A stretch of 64,000 nt of DNA from Clostridium drakei (GCF_000633595.2 NZ_JIBU02000020.1:1-64000), one strand, 5' to 3'; shown: positions 43,287 to 52,105, counted from the first letter of the stretch. Made by a program: numbers and translations. Notes: generated from the letters alone by a model not told the origin.

Positions 43287-43616
43287 ACCCATCCACCTTT
43301 CTTAAATAAATATTAAGTTCTAAATCATACAACATAAAAACCTCCCATCCTACATTAGGATGAAAGGCTGAACTTTCTAGCACTAATTATACATTAAAAT
43401 TAATACTAATCATCTTCATTTCCGTTACATATTAAATTTTTCAAATTACAATAAAACCATACCATAATTCATTATACACTGCGCTTTAAATTTGTCAATG
43501 AATTTAAAGATATTATTTTAAATTTTGGTAATATTTTAAGTAATATTTAAACTTAATATATTATTTTAAATGCCATTTAAATTTTTAACTATTATTTTAA
43601 GTGATATCATAATTTT
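43287..43616. other. Intergenic leader region, AT-rich
   Basis: It holds a terminator-like hairpin at 43336-43367. A 180-base strip rich in TATTTTAAGT and TTTAAATTT motifs follows (about 43440-43616). No gene is visible. Confidence 0.5.
43336..43367 (-). terminator. Hairpin with T run, in the leader of the YitT gene
   Basis: On the minus strand CCTTTCATCCTA-ATG-TAGGATGGGAGG is followed by TTTTTATG, about 50 bases before the YitT start. It may end the upstream LCP transcript or attenuate the YitT gene. No T-box (TGGNACC) or known riboswitch core was found. Confidence 0.5.
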
Positions 43617-44585
43617 TTATTTGATGGAATTAGGTTTAATATCTTCAAATATATACTTATGCATTTGATTTTTAGTAGCATTCAAATCAAACATCAAATA
43701 CCAAACATTGTCTATCATTTTTCCATCACAATACCCATCTAATGGAAACCTTTGCTCTCCTATATCCTTGATACCTAATGTATATATAGATGTTAGCATC
43801 TTTAATATATCAGTATTTGACATATTCGTTTCTGTATAAGGAAGCAGCTCAGAAACTACATTTACTATACTGGTAGAAGATATTTTCTTAATTTTATTTA
43901 ATACAGCAATTAATACGTTTCTTTGTCTTTGAGTTCTTTCAAAATCTCCACCAGCAGTATATCTTATTCTTGTATAAGCTACTGCTTGTCTGCCATTAAC
44001 TTTTTGCAATCCAGGATTATTAATAAGAGGTATGGATGCATTTTCAATCTTAGAAGTTTCTTTTATATATCCATTTATATATTTTATTTCCTCTGGTGTT
44101 ATATTTATCTCTATACCACCAACACTATCAATTATTTTTTCAAATCCAAAAAAATCTACAGTAACGTAATCCTTTATATTTAAATCAAAATTCTTATTTA
44201 ACGTTTTAATAGCCAACGTTGGTCCACCATAAGCATATGCATGAGTAACTTTAGTCATTCCATAACCATCAACATTAACATAAGAATCTCTCATAATAGA
44301 AGATATCTTTAACTTTTTGTGTTTTTTGTCAAGAGTTAAAATCATAAGTGCATCAGAACGTGATGCTTCATCTTTATATCTCCTATCAATCCCAAAAAGA
44401 GCTATATTTATAATTCCATTATCTTCTTTTGTTGAACTATTACTTATATTTAATTCTGAATTATTTTTTGGTATTTTTACCTTATTTACTTTACTTAATT
44501 CAGCATTAAAGCATGAAATAATTGCTCCAATTGCTATAACTAGAACAATTATAGTAGTAAATATAATTTTACAATTTTTCTTCAT
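43617..44585 (-). CDS. LytR-CpsA-Psr (LCP) family glycopolymer transferase
   Basis: 322 residues. An N-terminal membrane anchor (IIFTTIIVLVIAIGAIISCF) precedes the LCP domain: NIALFGIDRRYKDEASRSDALMILTLD with the conserved Arg and Asp, SSIMRDSYVNVDGYGMTKVTHAYAYGGP, DFFGFEKIIDSVGGIEI and AVAYTRIRYTAGGDFERTQRQRNVL. These enzymes move glycopolymers from undecaprenyl carriers to peptidoglycan outside the membrane. It may serve the polysaccharide encoded at 53848-64000, but it lies beyond the lasso cluster, so the link is inferred only. Confidence 0.93.
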   Translation of the reverse strand: MKKNCKIIFTTIIVLVIAIGAIISCFNAELSKVNKVKIPKNNSELNISNSSTKEDNGIINIALFGIDRRYKDEASRSDALMILTLDKKHKKLKISSIMRDSYVNVDGYGMTKVTHAYAYGGPTLAIKTLNKNFDLNIKDYVTVDFFGFEKIIDSVGGIEINITPEEIKYINGYIKETSKIENASIPLINNPGLQKVNGRQAVAYTRIRYTAGGDFERTQRQRNVLIAVLNKIKKISSTSIVNVVSELLPYTETNMSNTDILKMLTSIYTLGIKDIGEQRFPLDGYCDGKMIDNVWYLMFDLNATKNQMHKYIFEDIKPNSIK

Positions 44586-44691
44586 AGAATAACCTACTTT
44601 TCATATTACACAGTTTTATATTTTATTATATGCTTTTAAAAAATTAAAAATAGAATATTATAGATTTAAGAATGATGACACTACCTCACCC

Positions 44692-44716
44692 AATTTAGAT
44701 AACTTTATCTAAATTA
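44692..44716 (-). terminator. Weak terminator of the lasso exporter gene
   Basis: AATTTAGATAA / TTATCTAAATT arms with a 3-base loop just beyond the exporter stop; the stem is all A-T rich. Confidence 0.45.
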
Positions 44717-44719
44717 AAA

Positions 44720-46411
44720 TTAAATAACATCAACCGCAACATCTTTATGATTTAGGCTGCTCTGTTCTATAAAATGCTTATCTTCTAATTTAAACACTTT
44801 ATCACATATTTTTAATGCCGTATTCCTATGAGTAATAATTATACAAGTTGGTGTTGGCTCTAAATTTTTGATAGTTTCTAAAACATTTATTTCTGTTTCT
44901 GAATCTAATGCAGAAGTAGCTTCATCCAATATTAATATAGGAGTTTTATGAAGTAGTGCACGAGCAATGGCAATTCTTTGTGCCTGCCCCTCTGACAGGC
45001 CTGTTCCCCTTTCTCCCAATATCGTATAAAGACCATTTGATGAATTTTTAATAAACTCCCAGGCGCAAGCTGCCTTTGCTGCATGTTTAAGTTCTTCATC
45101 AGTAGCATATGGATTACCTAATCGAAGATTTTCTGCTATAGTACCTGAAAAAAGAGTATTCCCTTGAGGAACATATGACATGAATTTTCTAGTACCAGCA
45201 CTTACTTCTATAATATTTAAATTATTTTTGATATATATATGTCCTTTTTCAGGATATATCAATGAAAGTAGCAAATGTATAAAAGTCGTTTTTCCCTTGC
45301 CAGATGAACCTACAAGAGCAATTATCTCTCCAGGATTAATATTTACAGATGCATTACTTAATACCATTTTATCTTCTTTATAACTAAAATCAACATTTTG
45401 GAATATAACACCTGCTGTCTTAATATCAGTAACCATTAAATCTTTATGGTCAATGCCCAAACTCTCAAGTTCCATAATTCTTTCAGTGGAAGCTATTGCA
45501 GCAATCACTTGTGGTAATGAAGAAGCAAGTCCATAAAATGGGCCTTGTATATTTCCTACTAGCTGTAGTAAAGCTGTAAGTGTACCGAATGTAGTGATAC
45601 CTTGAGAAAGTTTTGAAGCATTAAAGCAAAAAATAAGAAAATAACTTATCCAATAACCTGAAGATAATGCCACATTGGTTAATACTGACATCTTTGTACG
45701 AGATACTGTTAAATGAATTCTATCTTTTTGAATCTCCTTGACTATATTAATGTTTTTATCATCAAGACAAAAAGTTTTAATTATTAACATATTTTGAAAT
45801 GATTCATTTAGGAATGAACGATATTTTGATTCCAGTGCTTGATACTTTAAGTAAATTTTTTTTAATTTTGATGAATAAATACGACTCAACAAAATTGTAC
45901 TAGGTGATATAACTATAAACGCTACAGCTAAAAATGGATCTAACATTAAAAGAGTTATAAAAGATCCTATGAGCAGAACACTTAATGATATTATATTTGG
46001 TATTGTAGTTATAATCATATTTGTTATTGCATCAACATCACTAGTCATCCTAGTCAAAATATCTCCACTGTGATACTTGCAAAATTCCATCCATTTCGTT
46101 TGCATAAGTTGATTATATAATTTTTTTTGAATACTATTAGAAATTTTTATAGAACACTTAGACGTTATTACTGCGACTGCAGCTCTCAATCCTATATCTA
46201 AGATTATAGTGATAGCAAATACTGCTAAGATTCGGAATAAATTATGAAATTGTGATAACGTAGCTGCATCAATCAACTTTTTCGTTATTAAAGCCCTATA
46301 TACACAAATCAATGAAGATAAACTACCAAAAACTATAATAAATAAAAGATAATGAATAAAGGGCTTTCCTTGTAGTATTAACCACTTTGTTTTTAACCAT
46401 AAATCTTTCAA
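44720..46411 (-). CDS. ABC transporter (permease-ATPase fusion), predicted lasso peptide exporter (D)
   Basis: 563 residues. Residues about 15-310 form a six-helix exporter domain. Residues about 330-550 form the ATPase with Walker A (GSSGKGKTTF), Q-loop (YVPQGN), signature (LSEGQAQRIAIARALL) and Walker B (ILILDEATSALDS). Walker A has Lys where Gly is commonest (GSSGKGKT), but the key Lys-Thr is kept. It has no C39 peptidase domain, in line with a lasso cluster where B2 removes the leader. It lies after the precursor gene behind a 19-bp hairpin. It would export and give immunity to the mature peptide. Confidence 0.88.
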   Translation of the reverse strand: MKDLWLKTKWLILQGKPFIHYLLFIIVFGSLSSLICVYRALITKKLIDAATLSQFHNLFRILAVFAITIILDIGLRAAVAVITSKCSIKISNSIQKKLYNQLMQTKWMEFCKYHSGDILTRMTSDVDAITNMIITTIPNIISLSVLLIGSFITLLMLDPFLAVAFIVISPSTILLSRIYSSKLKKIYLKYQALESKYRSFLNESFQNMLIIKTFCLDDKNINIVKEIQKDRIHLTVSRTKMSVLTNVALSSGYWISYFLIFCFNASKLSQGITTFGTLTALLQLVGNIQGPFYGLASSLPQVIAAIASTERIMELESLGIDHKDLMVTDIKTAGVIFQNVDFSYKEDKMVLSNASVNINPGEIIALVGSSGKGKTTFIHLLLSLIYPEKGHIYIKNNLNIIEVSAGTRKFMSYVPQGNTLFSGTIAENLRLGNPYATDEELKHAAKAACAWEFIKNSSNGLYTILGERGTGLSEGQAQRIAIARALLHKTPILILDEATSALDSETEINVLETIKNLEPTPTCIIITHRNTALKICDKVFKLEDKHFIEQSSLNHKDVAVDVI

Positions 46412-46464
46412 CTAATGAGCCCCCTTCATAAAAATATACATATAAATAAATGCATTTTAATTAT

Positions 46465-46507
46465 TTTAGTATTAAACCACTGGTTAACCCAGTGGTTTAA
46501 TACTAAA
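46465..46507 (-). terminator. Perfect 19-bp hairpin between lasso precursor and exporter
   Basis: Arms 46465-46483 and 46489-46507 are fully complementary (core ATTAAACCACTGG) with a 5-base loop, 16 bases after the precursor stop. A short T-rich tract follows on the minus strand. It probably protects the precursor mRNA or partly ends transcription so that the precursor is made in excess over the exporter. Confidence 0.75.
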
Positions 46508-46522
46508 AATTAAATTTTTTCT

Positions 46523-46660
46523 TTAGGCTGATGGCCTATTCCCCCATTCTCTATGACCATTTACAGTTACTCTGATATGATCTTCTCCATTTCCATCCAA
46601 GGCACCTTTTGTGCAACCTACACCCAATTCCCAAATTTCCGGTGTTTCCCATTTCTTCAT
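46523..46660 (-). CDS. Lasso peptide precursor (A), 45 residues
   Basis: The ATG at 46660 has AAGGAGGTG upstream. Leader residues 1-18 carry the lasso leader pattern: Trp4-x2-Pro7-x-Ile9-x3-Gly13, and Thr17 at position -2 followed by Lys18. The core would be residues 19-45: Gly1 as the ring amine, then ALDGNG, Glu8 and Asp9 as possible ring acids (8- or 9-residue macrolactam), then a 18-residue tail with two His, two Gly, one Trp and a C terminus of Pro-Ser-Ala. The tail holds bulky Arg, His and Trp residues that could lock the thread. The gene sits between the cyclase and exporter genes of a full biosynthetic set. Unlike known kinase-type lasso peptides ending in Ser, Ser is next to last here. 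Confidence 0.88.
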   Translation of the reverse strand: MKKWETPEIWELGVGCTKGALDGNGEDHIRVTVNGHREWGNRPSA

Positions 46661-46702
46661 CTTTTCACCTCCTTTTATAGTGTTTATAAAAAAAATATAT
46701 TT

Positions 46703-48658
46703 CTAATATACTTCTTTTTTATACATACTAATAAAATGTTTAAAAATTAAACTAGTAATTATAATTTTAACTGATGATTCTTTAGATTGTGTCATTGAAT
46801 CTCCAATATCATTTAAAGCTTTTTTAATTTTATCCATATCTAAATAAATTCGTAATTCTTTATCTTCAACTAATTCTTTTGTTTCCTTTTGAATTTCTCT
46901 CCATATAGGTACCAACCTTTGTACCCAATCTGCATTTTGCGTTCCTCTTACATCATAATTCAGTCTTACTTTATCTGGTAAAATTTCTTTCATAGCTCTA
47001 CGGATTAAATATCTTTCACGTCCTTTTCTAACATATTGTTCTTCAGGGATTCCCAAACAAAACTCAATAACTCGCTTGTCTCTAGTTGGATCCCGACTAA
47101 TTACTCCATATTTTAATGATACTTTTGTATCTACTCCACCCATTTGAGAAAATACTGTTGGATCAACAGTCATTTTACGTGCTTCTTCTAAATCATAATA
47201 TCTTCTCTGATATGATCCAATACCTAATTTTTTAAAATATTCATCAACCTTCCATCTTAATTTAAATTCTGGATTTACAACTGCAATTGATTCTTTTATT
47301 TCGGACTTACCTCTTATTTTTTTATATAACGTTTTTATACAATTTGGTAAAATCATTTTTATAAATACTTTTAAAACATGAAAATATTTATAATTATAAA
47401 ATTTGCAAAATTCTGTAATTTCTTTATGTATTGATAACAATTTCACCTTTTTATATAATGTTATTAAGTGAATTCCAATATCTCCAAAAGAAATTGTAAA
47501 GTTTCCATTTTGTCCATCAAGAAGAACACTACAACCTCTTTTTGATGCAATAGATTCTATTTCATTTATCCAAAAAAAATTTCTAAAAAATTTATAAGGC
47601 TGTTCTAAAAATTCTAAATATTCATCTACATTGGTAAATGAATTTTTGCCTTCAGAATTACAATAGGTAACATCAATATTTTTATGCTTTTTGCATATAG
47701 CCTCAATATATTCAGTTTCATTTGCTATATAATCTTTATATAAGTAATCTACATAATCAGGAAAAGGAATTGCACTAAATGCTTGTAACCTTTTACCCTC
47801 AGAAGCTAATTTTTGTGCAGCAACGCATGCTACTGATCCAGAATCAAGTCCACCACTCATCTTAATTCCAATTGGACCTATACTGCGAAGGCGACAATGA
47901 ACAGCTTCAAAAAATATTTTTTTAAAAGCTTCATTATATTCTTCATCAGATTTAAAACGAACTTTAGGTAAATTTAATGGATCCCAATATTGTTTCTTTA
48001 CCATTTTGTTATAATTTATCCTTATAGTATATGCTGGAAGTAACTGTTTAATATCCTTATACACAGTTTCATTGCTATCAATTTCATGCATAGGCCCTTC
48101 TAAAGATAAAAAATTTGCAATCCACCTATCATTCAGCACTTTACCTTCTTGGCAAATAGAAAATAATGGTTTTGCAAGTGTACAAAATGCAAATATATTT
48201 GAAGAATGGTAAAAATAAAAAGTTCGGTTTCCCGTTTGATCTCTAGCACAGAATAATTCTTTTTTATTTCCGTCCCAAATCGCAAAAGCAAAATCTCCCA
48301 CTAAATATTTAGGACACTTTTCTTCCCATTTTTTATATGCCATTAAAATAAGCTGACTATCAGAAATATAATCCCATTCTAACTTTGGCACATTAAATAA
48401 AGTAAAAATTTCTGTACGGTTATCAATGATAGCATCAGCTGTTATTGCCAAGTTTGTTACCTTATCAAAATAAGGTAACTTTTCAAACTTAGATTCAGGG
48501 GTAATATACTGCACTGCACAACCAAAAAATATTTCTCTATTTTTCCAAGTTGCTACCTTGTCCACATGGTAACTACTGATCTTATCCATCATTTTCAAGC
48601 CTACTTCTTCTGAAACCTTCTTACCATCTATAGAAAAAATTCCACATATTGCTCCCAC
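46703..48658 (-). CDS. Lasso peptide cyclase (C), asparagine synthetase-like
   Basis: 651 residues. The N-terminal part resembles the class-II glutaminase domain (AICGIFSIDG to LVGDFAFAIWDGNKKELFCARDQTGNRTFYFY). The adenylating domain follows with the PP-loop SGGLDS at 268-273 and GVISRDPTRDKRVIEFCLGIPEEQY, the latter typical of lasso cyclases. It activates the Glu or Asp side chain in the core as an acyl-adenylate and closes the ring on Gly1. The gene starts on the last base of the B2 stop, so it is translationally coupled. It lies 42 bases before the precursor gene. Confidence 0.92.
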   Translation of the reverse strand: MGAICGIFSIDGKKVSEEVGLKMMDKISSYHVDKVATWKNREIFFGCAVQYITPESKFEKLPYFDKVTNLAITADAIIDNRTEIFTLFNVPKLEWDYISDSQLILMAYKKWEEKCPKYLVGDFAFAIWDGNKKELFCARDQTGNRTFYFYHSSNIFAFCTLAKPLFSICQEGKVLNDRWIANFLSLEGPMHEIDSNETVYKDIKQLLPAYTIRINYNKMVKKQYWDPLNLPKVRFKSDEEYNEAFKKIFFEAVHCRLRSIGPIGIKMSGGLDSGSVACVAAQKLASEGKRLQAFSAIPFPDYVDYLYKDYIANETEYIEAICKKHKNIDVTYCNSEGKNSFTNVDEYLEFLEQPYKFFRNFFWINEIESIASKRGCSVLLDGQNGNFTISFGDIGIHLITLYKKVKLLSIHKEITEFCKFYNYKYFHVLKVFIKMILPNCIKTLYKKIRGKSEIKESIAVVNPEFKLRWKVDEYFKKLGIGSYQRRYYDLEEARKMTVDPTVFSQMGGVDTKVSLKYGVISRDPTRDKRVIEFCLGIPEEQYVRKGRERYLIRRAMKEILPDKVRLNYDVRGTQNADWVQRLVPIWREIQKETKELVEDKELRIYLDMDKIKKALNDIGDSMTQSKESSVKIIITSLIFKHFISMYKKEVY

Positions 48659-49146
48659 TATTTTCTCCCCCTAACTTTACTCGAAAACTTCATAACTTCT
48701 GTAAAGCTATTACATCCAAGCCCACCAGTTACAATAATTTTTCCACTTCTCAGCCATGCATGAGCTAATAGCTTTTTTTGTTTATTTTTTGCCACTCCTA
48801 GATATAAAGTGGAATCTATTTTTCTTTTTTTTAACATTCTTTGTGCTGTGAGAGCTTGAACAAAACATTTGCTTTCCCATGGTGTAATCCTACTAACAAC
48901 TGCAACTGCCCATCCAATTTTATTTATAGTTACTTTATTAATATCACTTATCTCCTCAGAAGATTCTTCTTTATATTTTCCAACAAATTCAACTAAATTA
49001 TTAAAAGGTAAAAACAAAATTACAAATCTAAATATACCAGATAGAAAAAATCCATCAATTAATAATACTTTTTCTTGCCATGATAATTTGAAAAACTTTG
49101 CTATTTTATTAGTTAATTGTAATAAGGCTTTCATTATATAATCCAT
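48658..49146 (-). CDS. Lasso leader peptidase (B2), transglutaminase-like
   Basis: 162 residues. The catalytic Cys is in WESKCFVQALTAQRML, the His in LLAHAWLRSGKIIVTGG, and the C-terminal acid region follows. This matches stand-alone B2 proteases, which cut the leader after the -2 Thr dipeptide. A hydrophobic N-terminal region (EKVLLIDGFFLSGIFRFVILFLPFNNL) is common in the family. It begins inside the end of the B1 gene (38-base overlap); the second ATG in frame, at 49134, is an equal candidate. Confidence 0.92.
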   Translation of the reverse strand: MDYIMKALLQLTNKIAKFFKLSWQEKVLLIDGFFLSGIFRFVILFLPFNNLVEFVGKYKEESSEEISDINKVTINKIGWAVAVVSRITPWESKCFVQALTAQRMLKKRKIDSTLYLGVAKNKQKKLLAHAWLRSGKIIVTGGLGCNSFTEVMKFSSKVRGRK

Positions 49147-49405
49147 TTAAAAATGTTAATACAGTATCTTCACATGTTTTTGCATCCACATCAAATTCTT
49201 TGATTAGTATTGAAACTACCTCTTTTATTGATATTGGTCTTTCAATAATTTCCCATACACGACTACCTACACTATTAAAACCATAATACTTTCCTTTGCT
49301 AATATCCATCATAACTATTTCATCATCCATATATGTAGAGTCCAATCCTAATTTTTGAGTTATGACATCGTCAATAGAGATAATATTCTTTACCATACCA
49401 ATCAC
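49109..49405 (-). CDS. Lasso leader-binding protein (B1), PqqD-like RRE
   Basis: 98 residues of the RiPP recognition element fold: DDEIVMMDISKGKYYGFNSVGSRVWEIIERPISIKEVVSILIKEFDVDAKTCEDTVLTFLNGLYNESLI. The winged-helix-like domain binds the leader and delivers the precursor to B2. The fold and size are those of stand-alone B1. It follows the kinase gene by 11 bases and overlaps B2, so the four genes form one coupled unit. Confidence 0.92.
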   Translation of the reverse strand: MIGMVKNIISIDDVITQKLGLDSTYMDDEIVMMDISKGKYYGFNSVGSRVWEIIERPISIKEVVSILIKEFDVDAKTCEDTVLTFLNGLYNESLITIN

Positions 49406-49416
49406 TCCTCTTTAAT

Positions 49417-50343
49417 TTATACTAAACATTCTATTTTTTGCTTTATAAACTTAACTTGATCTTCTAAAGAAAATATATCTTTAGGTCTAACTAGTTTGAA
49501 AACTTCAATATTTTTAGATATCTCTAAACATTGTTTAAAATATTGTGATTTTGTACCAAGAATTCTAAAAAGTACTCCACGATATATATTTTTTAAAAGA
49601 ATATTTAGTTTATCAACTCCATGAAACTGGTTAATTTCTACACAATTGCACTCTTCTGGGCTAATTTCAAATATAGCCACAAGAGGAACAGGTGAATCTA
49701 AGAAACCTTCTTTTATTGTAAAAGAATACTTATTTTGTTTTGTAGAAACTTCACATACTTGACTTTTGTCTTCTCCCACTATTTCTAAACTATCACTCCA
49801 TAATTTTTGCTGAGGATATCCTGGTTGTGCAATTGGAATACCTTCTTCATTTATTTTAATAACTGATATATCATCTGTTAAAATCAAGTGTCCAATTTTG
49901 CGAAAGGCTGAAGATAAAGTTGACTTACCAGCCCCAGAAACACCAGAAAGTATAATAGCCTTTCCATCAATAACTACAATACTTCCATGTATTGAAACCA
50001 TATCTCGCTGTAAAAGAAGTGTCCCTAGTGCCATTCCTAGCAAATATAGCCTCATAGAATTATCACTAGCATTTTTATCAGGTTCTACAATGATAAAGTT
50101 ACCATTTCTTAAATAATATTTTCCAACATCATCTATCTCAAAAATCAATTCATTTTGAGATATCTTTACATTTTTCTCCTCCCATACTACTTTATCAATC
50201 CTTATTGGTACTTTCCCCTTAACAATGTTAACATCAATTTTTTCTGACTCTTCAAGTTCAATAAGCTCAGGAAGATAAAAATCCGAAATAAATTTTAGAC
50301 CAAATGCTCTATATAAATACCTATTTTTATCGTTACACATCAT
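49417..50343 (-). CDS. Lasso peptide kinase (HPr kinase-like)
   Basis: 308 residues. SIHGSIVVIDGKAIILSGVSGAGKSTLSSAF contains the HPr-kinase-type Walker A at 134-142. LILTDDISVIKI with a double Asp, and GYPQQKLWSDSLEIVG, follow. These are the features of the ThcoK/PsmK-type kinases in paeninodin-like clusters, which phosphorylate the C-terminal Ser of the lasso precursor. No phosphocarrier domain is present. It comes after a 244-base gap with its own probable promoter and stands at the head of the kinase-B1-B2-C-A-D unit. Confidence 0.9.
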   Translation of the reverse strand: MMCNDKNRYLYRAFGLKFISDFYLPELIELEESEKIDVNIVKGKVPIRIDKVVWEEKNVKISQNELIFEIDDVGKYYLRNGNFIIVEPDKNASDNSMRLYLLGMALGTLLLQRDMVSIHGSIVVIDGKAIILSGVSGAGKSTLSSAFRKIGHLILTDDISVIKINEEGIPIAQPGYPQQKLWSDSLEIVGEDKSQVCEVSTKQNKYSFTIKEGFLDSPVPLVAIFEISPEECNCVEINQFHGVDKLNILLKNIYRGVLFRILGTKSQYFKQCLEISKNIEVFKLVRPKDIFSLEDQVKFIKQKIECLV

Positions 50344-50439
50344 CTTATCCCCTATAAAATATTTATTTTATCTACTCATTTACAGAACATGCAGTACTAA
50401 TAGTTGATCAATCATCTATGTTACTATTTTACCATTTTC

Positions 50440-50484
50440 CTATTTTTTGACATCATGCCATGGTTTAATCTTTTTATACCACAT
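50440..50484 (-). other. Possible 14-residue leader peptide
   Basis: Behind GGAG with 6-base spacing, an ATG at 50484 opens a frame encoding MWYKKIKPWHDVKK. It lies 97 bases ahead of the kinase gene and just after an extended -10 element. It could be a leader peptide or chance. No similarity to lasso precursors is seen. Confidence 0.2.
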
Positions 50485-50507
50485 ATAATACTCCGTATAA
50501 TCTACTT

Positions 50508-50516
50508 ATTATACCA
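50508..50516 (-). promoter_or_regulatory. Probable internal promoter (extended -10) upstream of the lasso kinase
   Basis: The minus strand reads TGGTATAAT, an extended -10 element. It lies within a small inverted repeat (ATACCA-AAG-TGGTAT, 50511-50525). AGTAAGATTATA just upstream recurs as AGTTAAGATTATACC before the nucleotidyltransferase gene (51859-51873). Confidence 0.4.
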
Positions 50517-50587
50517 AAGTGGTATATAATCTTACTATTGGAATAGTATCTATAATTCTGTTAAGAATATTCTAATCAGTCCACTAT

Positions 50588-51823
50588 CTATAGTTCTAAC
50601 CATTTAAACAAATCAACCCGCTTTCTTAAATAATTAGATTGTGATAGCAAAAGAACTCTTTTCTGATCTATATTAAAATCCCTACGAAAGATACCATATA
50701 TTAGACGGTGTAACCATGCTAAAGGTATAAACATTGGGTGTTTTTTTACATAGCTATATCTTTTTGAAAGTTTATCTGCTCTTGGGAAAAAAAAACCTAC
50801 TATACATTTAAATTTCCCCATGAAACTATGGGATTGTCTATCACTTTCACAATAGGATAAAAGCTTATCGTCTACTGCACTCAAAATTACTTTACCATAA
50901 ATTCCTCCATAAACTCCTCCAATAAAAACACTATCTATAATCATATCTATATATTCATTGTTCTCTACTTCCCTATTATATAATTCGTTTGGCACAACCA
51001 TGTGAAATAATCTTTTACACACTTCAAATATGGCAATAACAAAGTTTTCAATTTTGCACTTCTTAACTTGTTCATAAAAACTATTCCAATTAACTTTATG
51101 CCTCTGTGTTTCAACTAAAATTACTAAATCACAAAGCTGTCGAAGTCCAAATCCCGAATACACAAAGTGCACAGCCATATGTAAGCATAAGTATAGAATT
51201 TGGTTTTCCAATGAAGGAACTAATACAGTTGCACTGCATATGTTAACATTTTCAGTATTTTCCCATATACTTCTTTCGATATAATCGGCATTTTTGAAAT
51301 ACAGTGTATCTATTAACTTCCAATGAAGTTCAATAGGAAGAAATCGTTTATGTGAAAATAATATATGCTTTGAGTCTCTAGAATACTCAAAATATCCTAG
51401 GTTCAAAAGAATTTTTTCTACTTTCTCCACATCTTCAAAATGTACAAGTATATCTGAATCCGACATAGTTCTCAGTTCCTTCACTGGATAAAGTTCCCTG
51501 AGTACTAATCCTTTCAACCCTATCACTTGTATTTCGGCTTCATTTAGAGCCCTTAATACAGAAGTCATTTTATTAATATTTTGTTTCTGAATTATTGAAG
51601 CTAAAATCGTATTTTTTTTCCATTTTAGCACGATTTCATCTTCATGATTAAAATTATCTTGCATACTCTTTATTATGGGATATAAAAATGCAAATACATC
51701 GTGTTCCTTTGCCATTTTAAAGACTATGTTCCAATTAATATTATCTACTTCAGCATTGTTAATCTTTTCCCCATGTATTGATGCAGTTAAAAGACACGCT
51801 AAGCATTGTTGATCATTATTCAT
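50588..51823 (-). CDS. Nucleotidyltransferase family protein of the lasso cluster
   Basis: 411 residues. The core VLRALNEAEIQVIGLKGLVLRELYPVKELRTMSDSDILVHFEDVEKVEKIL carries the nucleotidyltransferase DxD (near residue 122, SDSDILV), and IELHWKLID follows. This is the NTP_transf_5 family. Such genes occur next to the kinase in paeninodin- and pseudomycoidin-type clusters. For the pseudomycoidin pathway they have been linked to adding sugars to the phosphorylated C terminus. The donor here is unknown. The AT-rich leader before the gene has a GGAGG site. Confidence 0.82.
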   Translation of the reverse strand: MNNDQQCLACLLTASIHGEKINNAEVDNINWNIVFKMAKEHDVFAFLYPIIKSMQDNFNHEDEIVLKWKKNTILASIIQKQNINKMTSVLRALNEAEIQVIGLKGLVLRELYPVKELRTMSDSDILVHFEDVEKVEKILLNLGYFEYSRDSKHILFSHKRFLPIELHWKLIDTLYFKNADYIERSIWENTENVNICSATVLVPSLENQILYLCLHMAVHFVYSGFGLRQLCDLVILVETQRHKVNWNSFYEQVKKCKIENFVIAIFEVCKRLFHMVVPNELYNREVENNEYIDMIIDSVFIGGVYGGIYGKVILSAVDDKLLSYCESDRQSHSFMGKFKCIVGFFFPRADKLSKRYSYVKKHPMFIPLAWLHRLIYGIFRRDFNIDQKRVLLLSQSNYLRKRVDLFKWLEL

Positions 51824-51939
51824 ATTAAACCTCCAAATTATTTAATAGTACATAATATGGTATAATCTTAACTGCGGCACATTAAATCATGTATTGGATA
51901 TTTTCCAATACATGAAGTTTATTAAATTAAAACAAAATA

Positions 51940-51982
51940 AGGAAATCGCATAAAGTATAAATTTTTAATTATGCAATTTCCT
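51940..51982 (-). terminator. Terminator of the polysaccharide operon
   Basis: AGGAAATCGCATAA / TTATGCAATTTCCT arms (one G-U pair), 15-base AT loop; TTATTTTGTTTT follows on the minus strand. Confidence 0.65.
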
Positions 51983-52105
51983 CAAGTAAGTAAATGATTC
52001 AATTGCAAATTAACTTAATCCCATATATCTCTCATTCTTTAATTTTATTAATAATGCATTAAAGTCACTAACTAAAGCTGGGATATCTGGGGATGTGCTT
52101 GTATT

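Noticed and set aside
43287-43450. T-box leader for the YitT gene
   Set aside because: The TGGNACCGCG element and specifier loop are absent.
51888-51916. ATCATGTATTGGA / TCCAATACATGA hairpin upstream of the nucleotidyltransferase gene
   Set aside because: It has no T run on either strand and may be chance or an operator; it was not strong enough to list as a feature.
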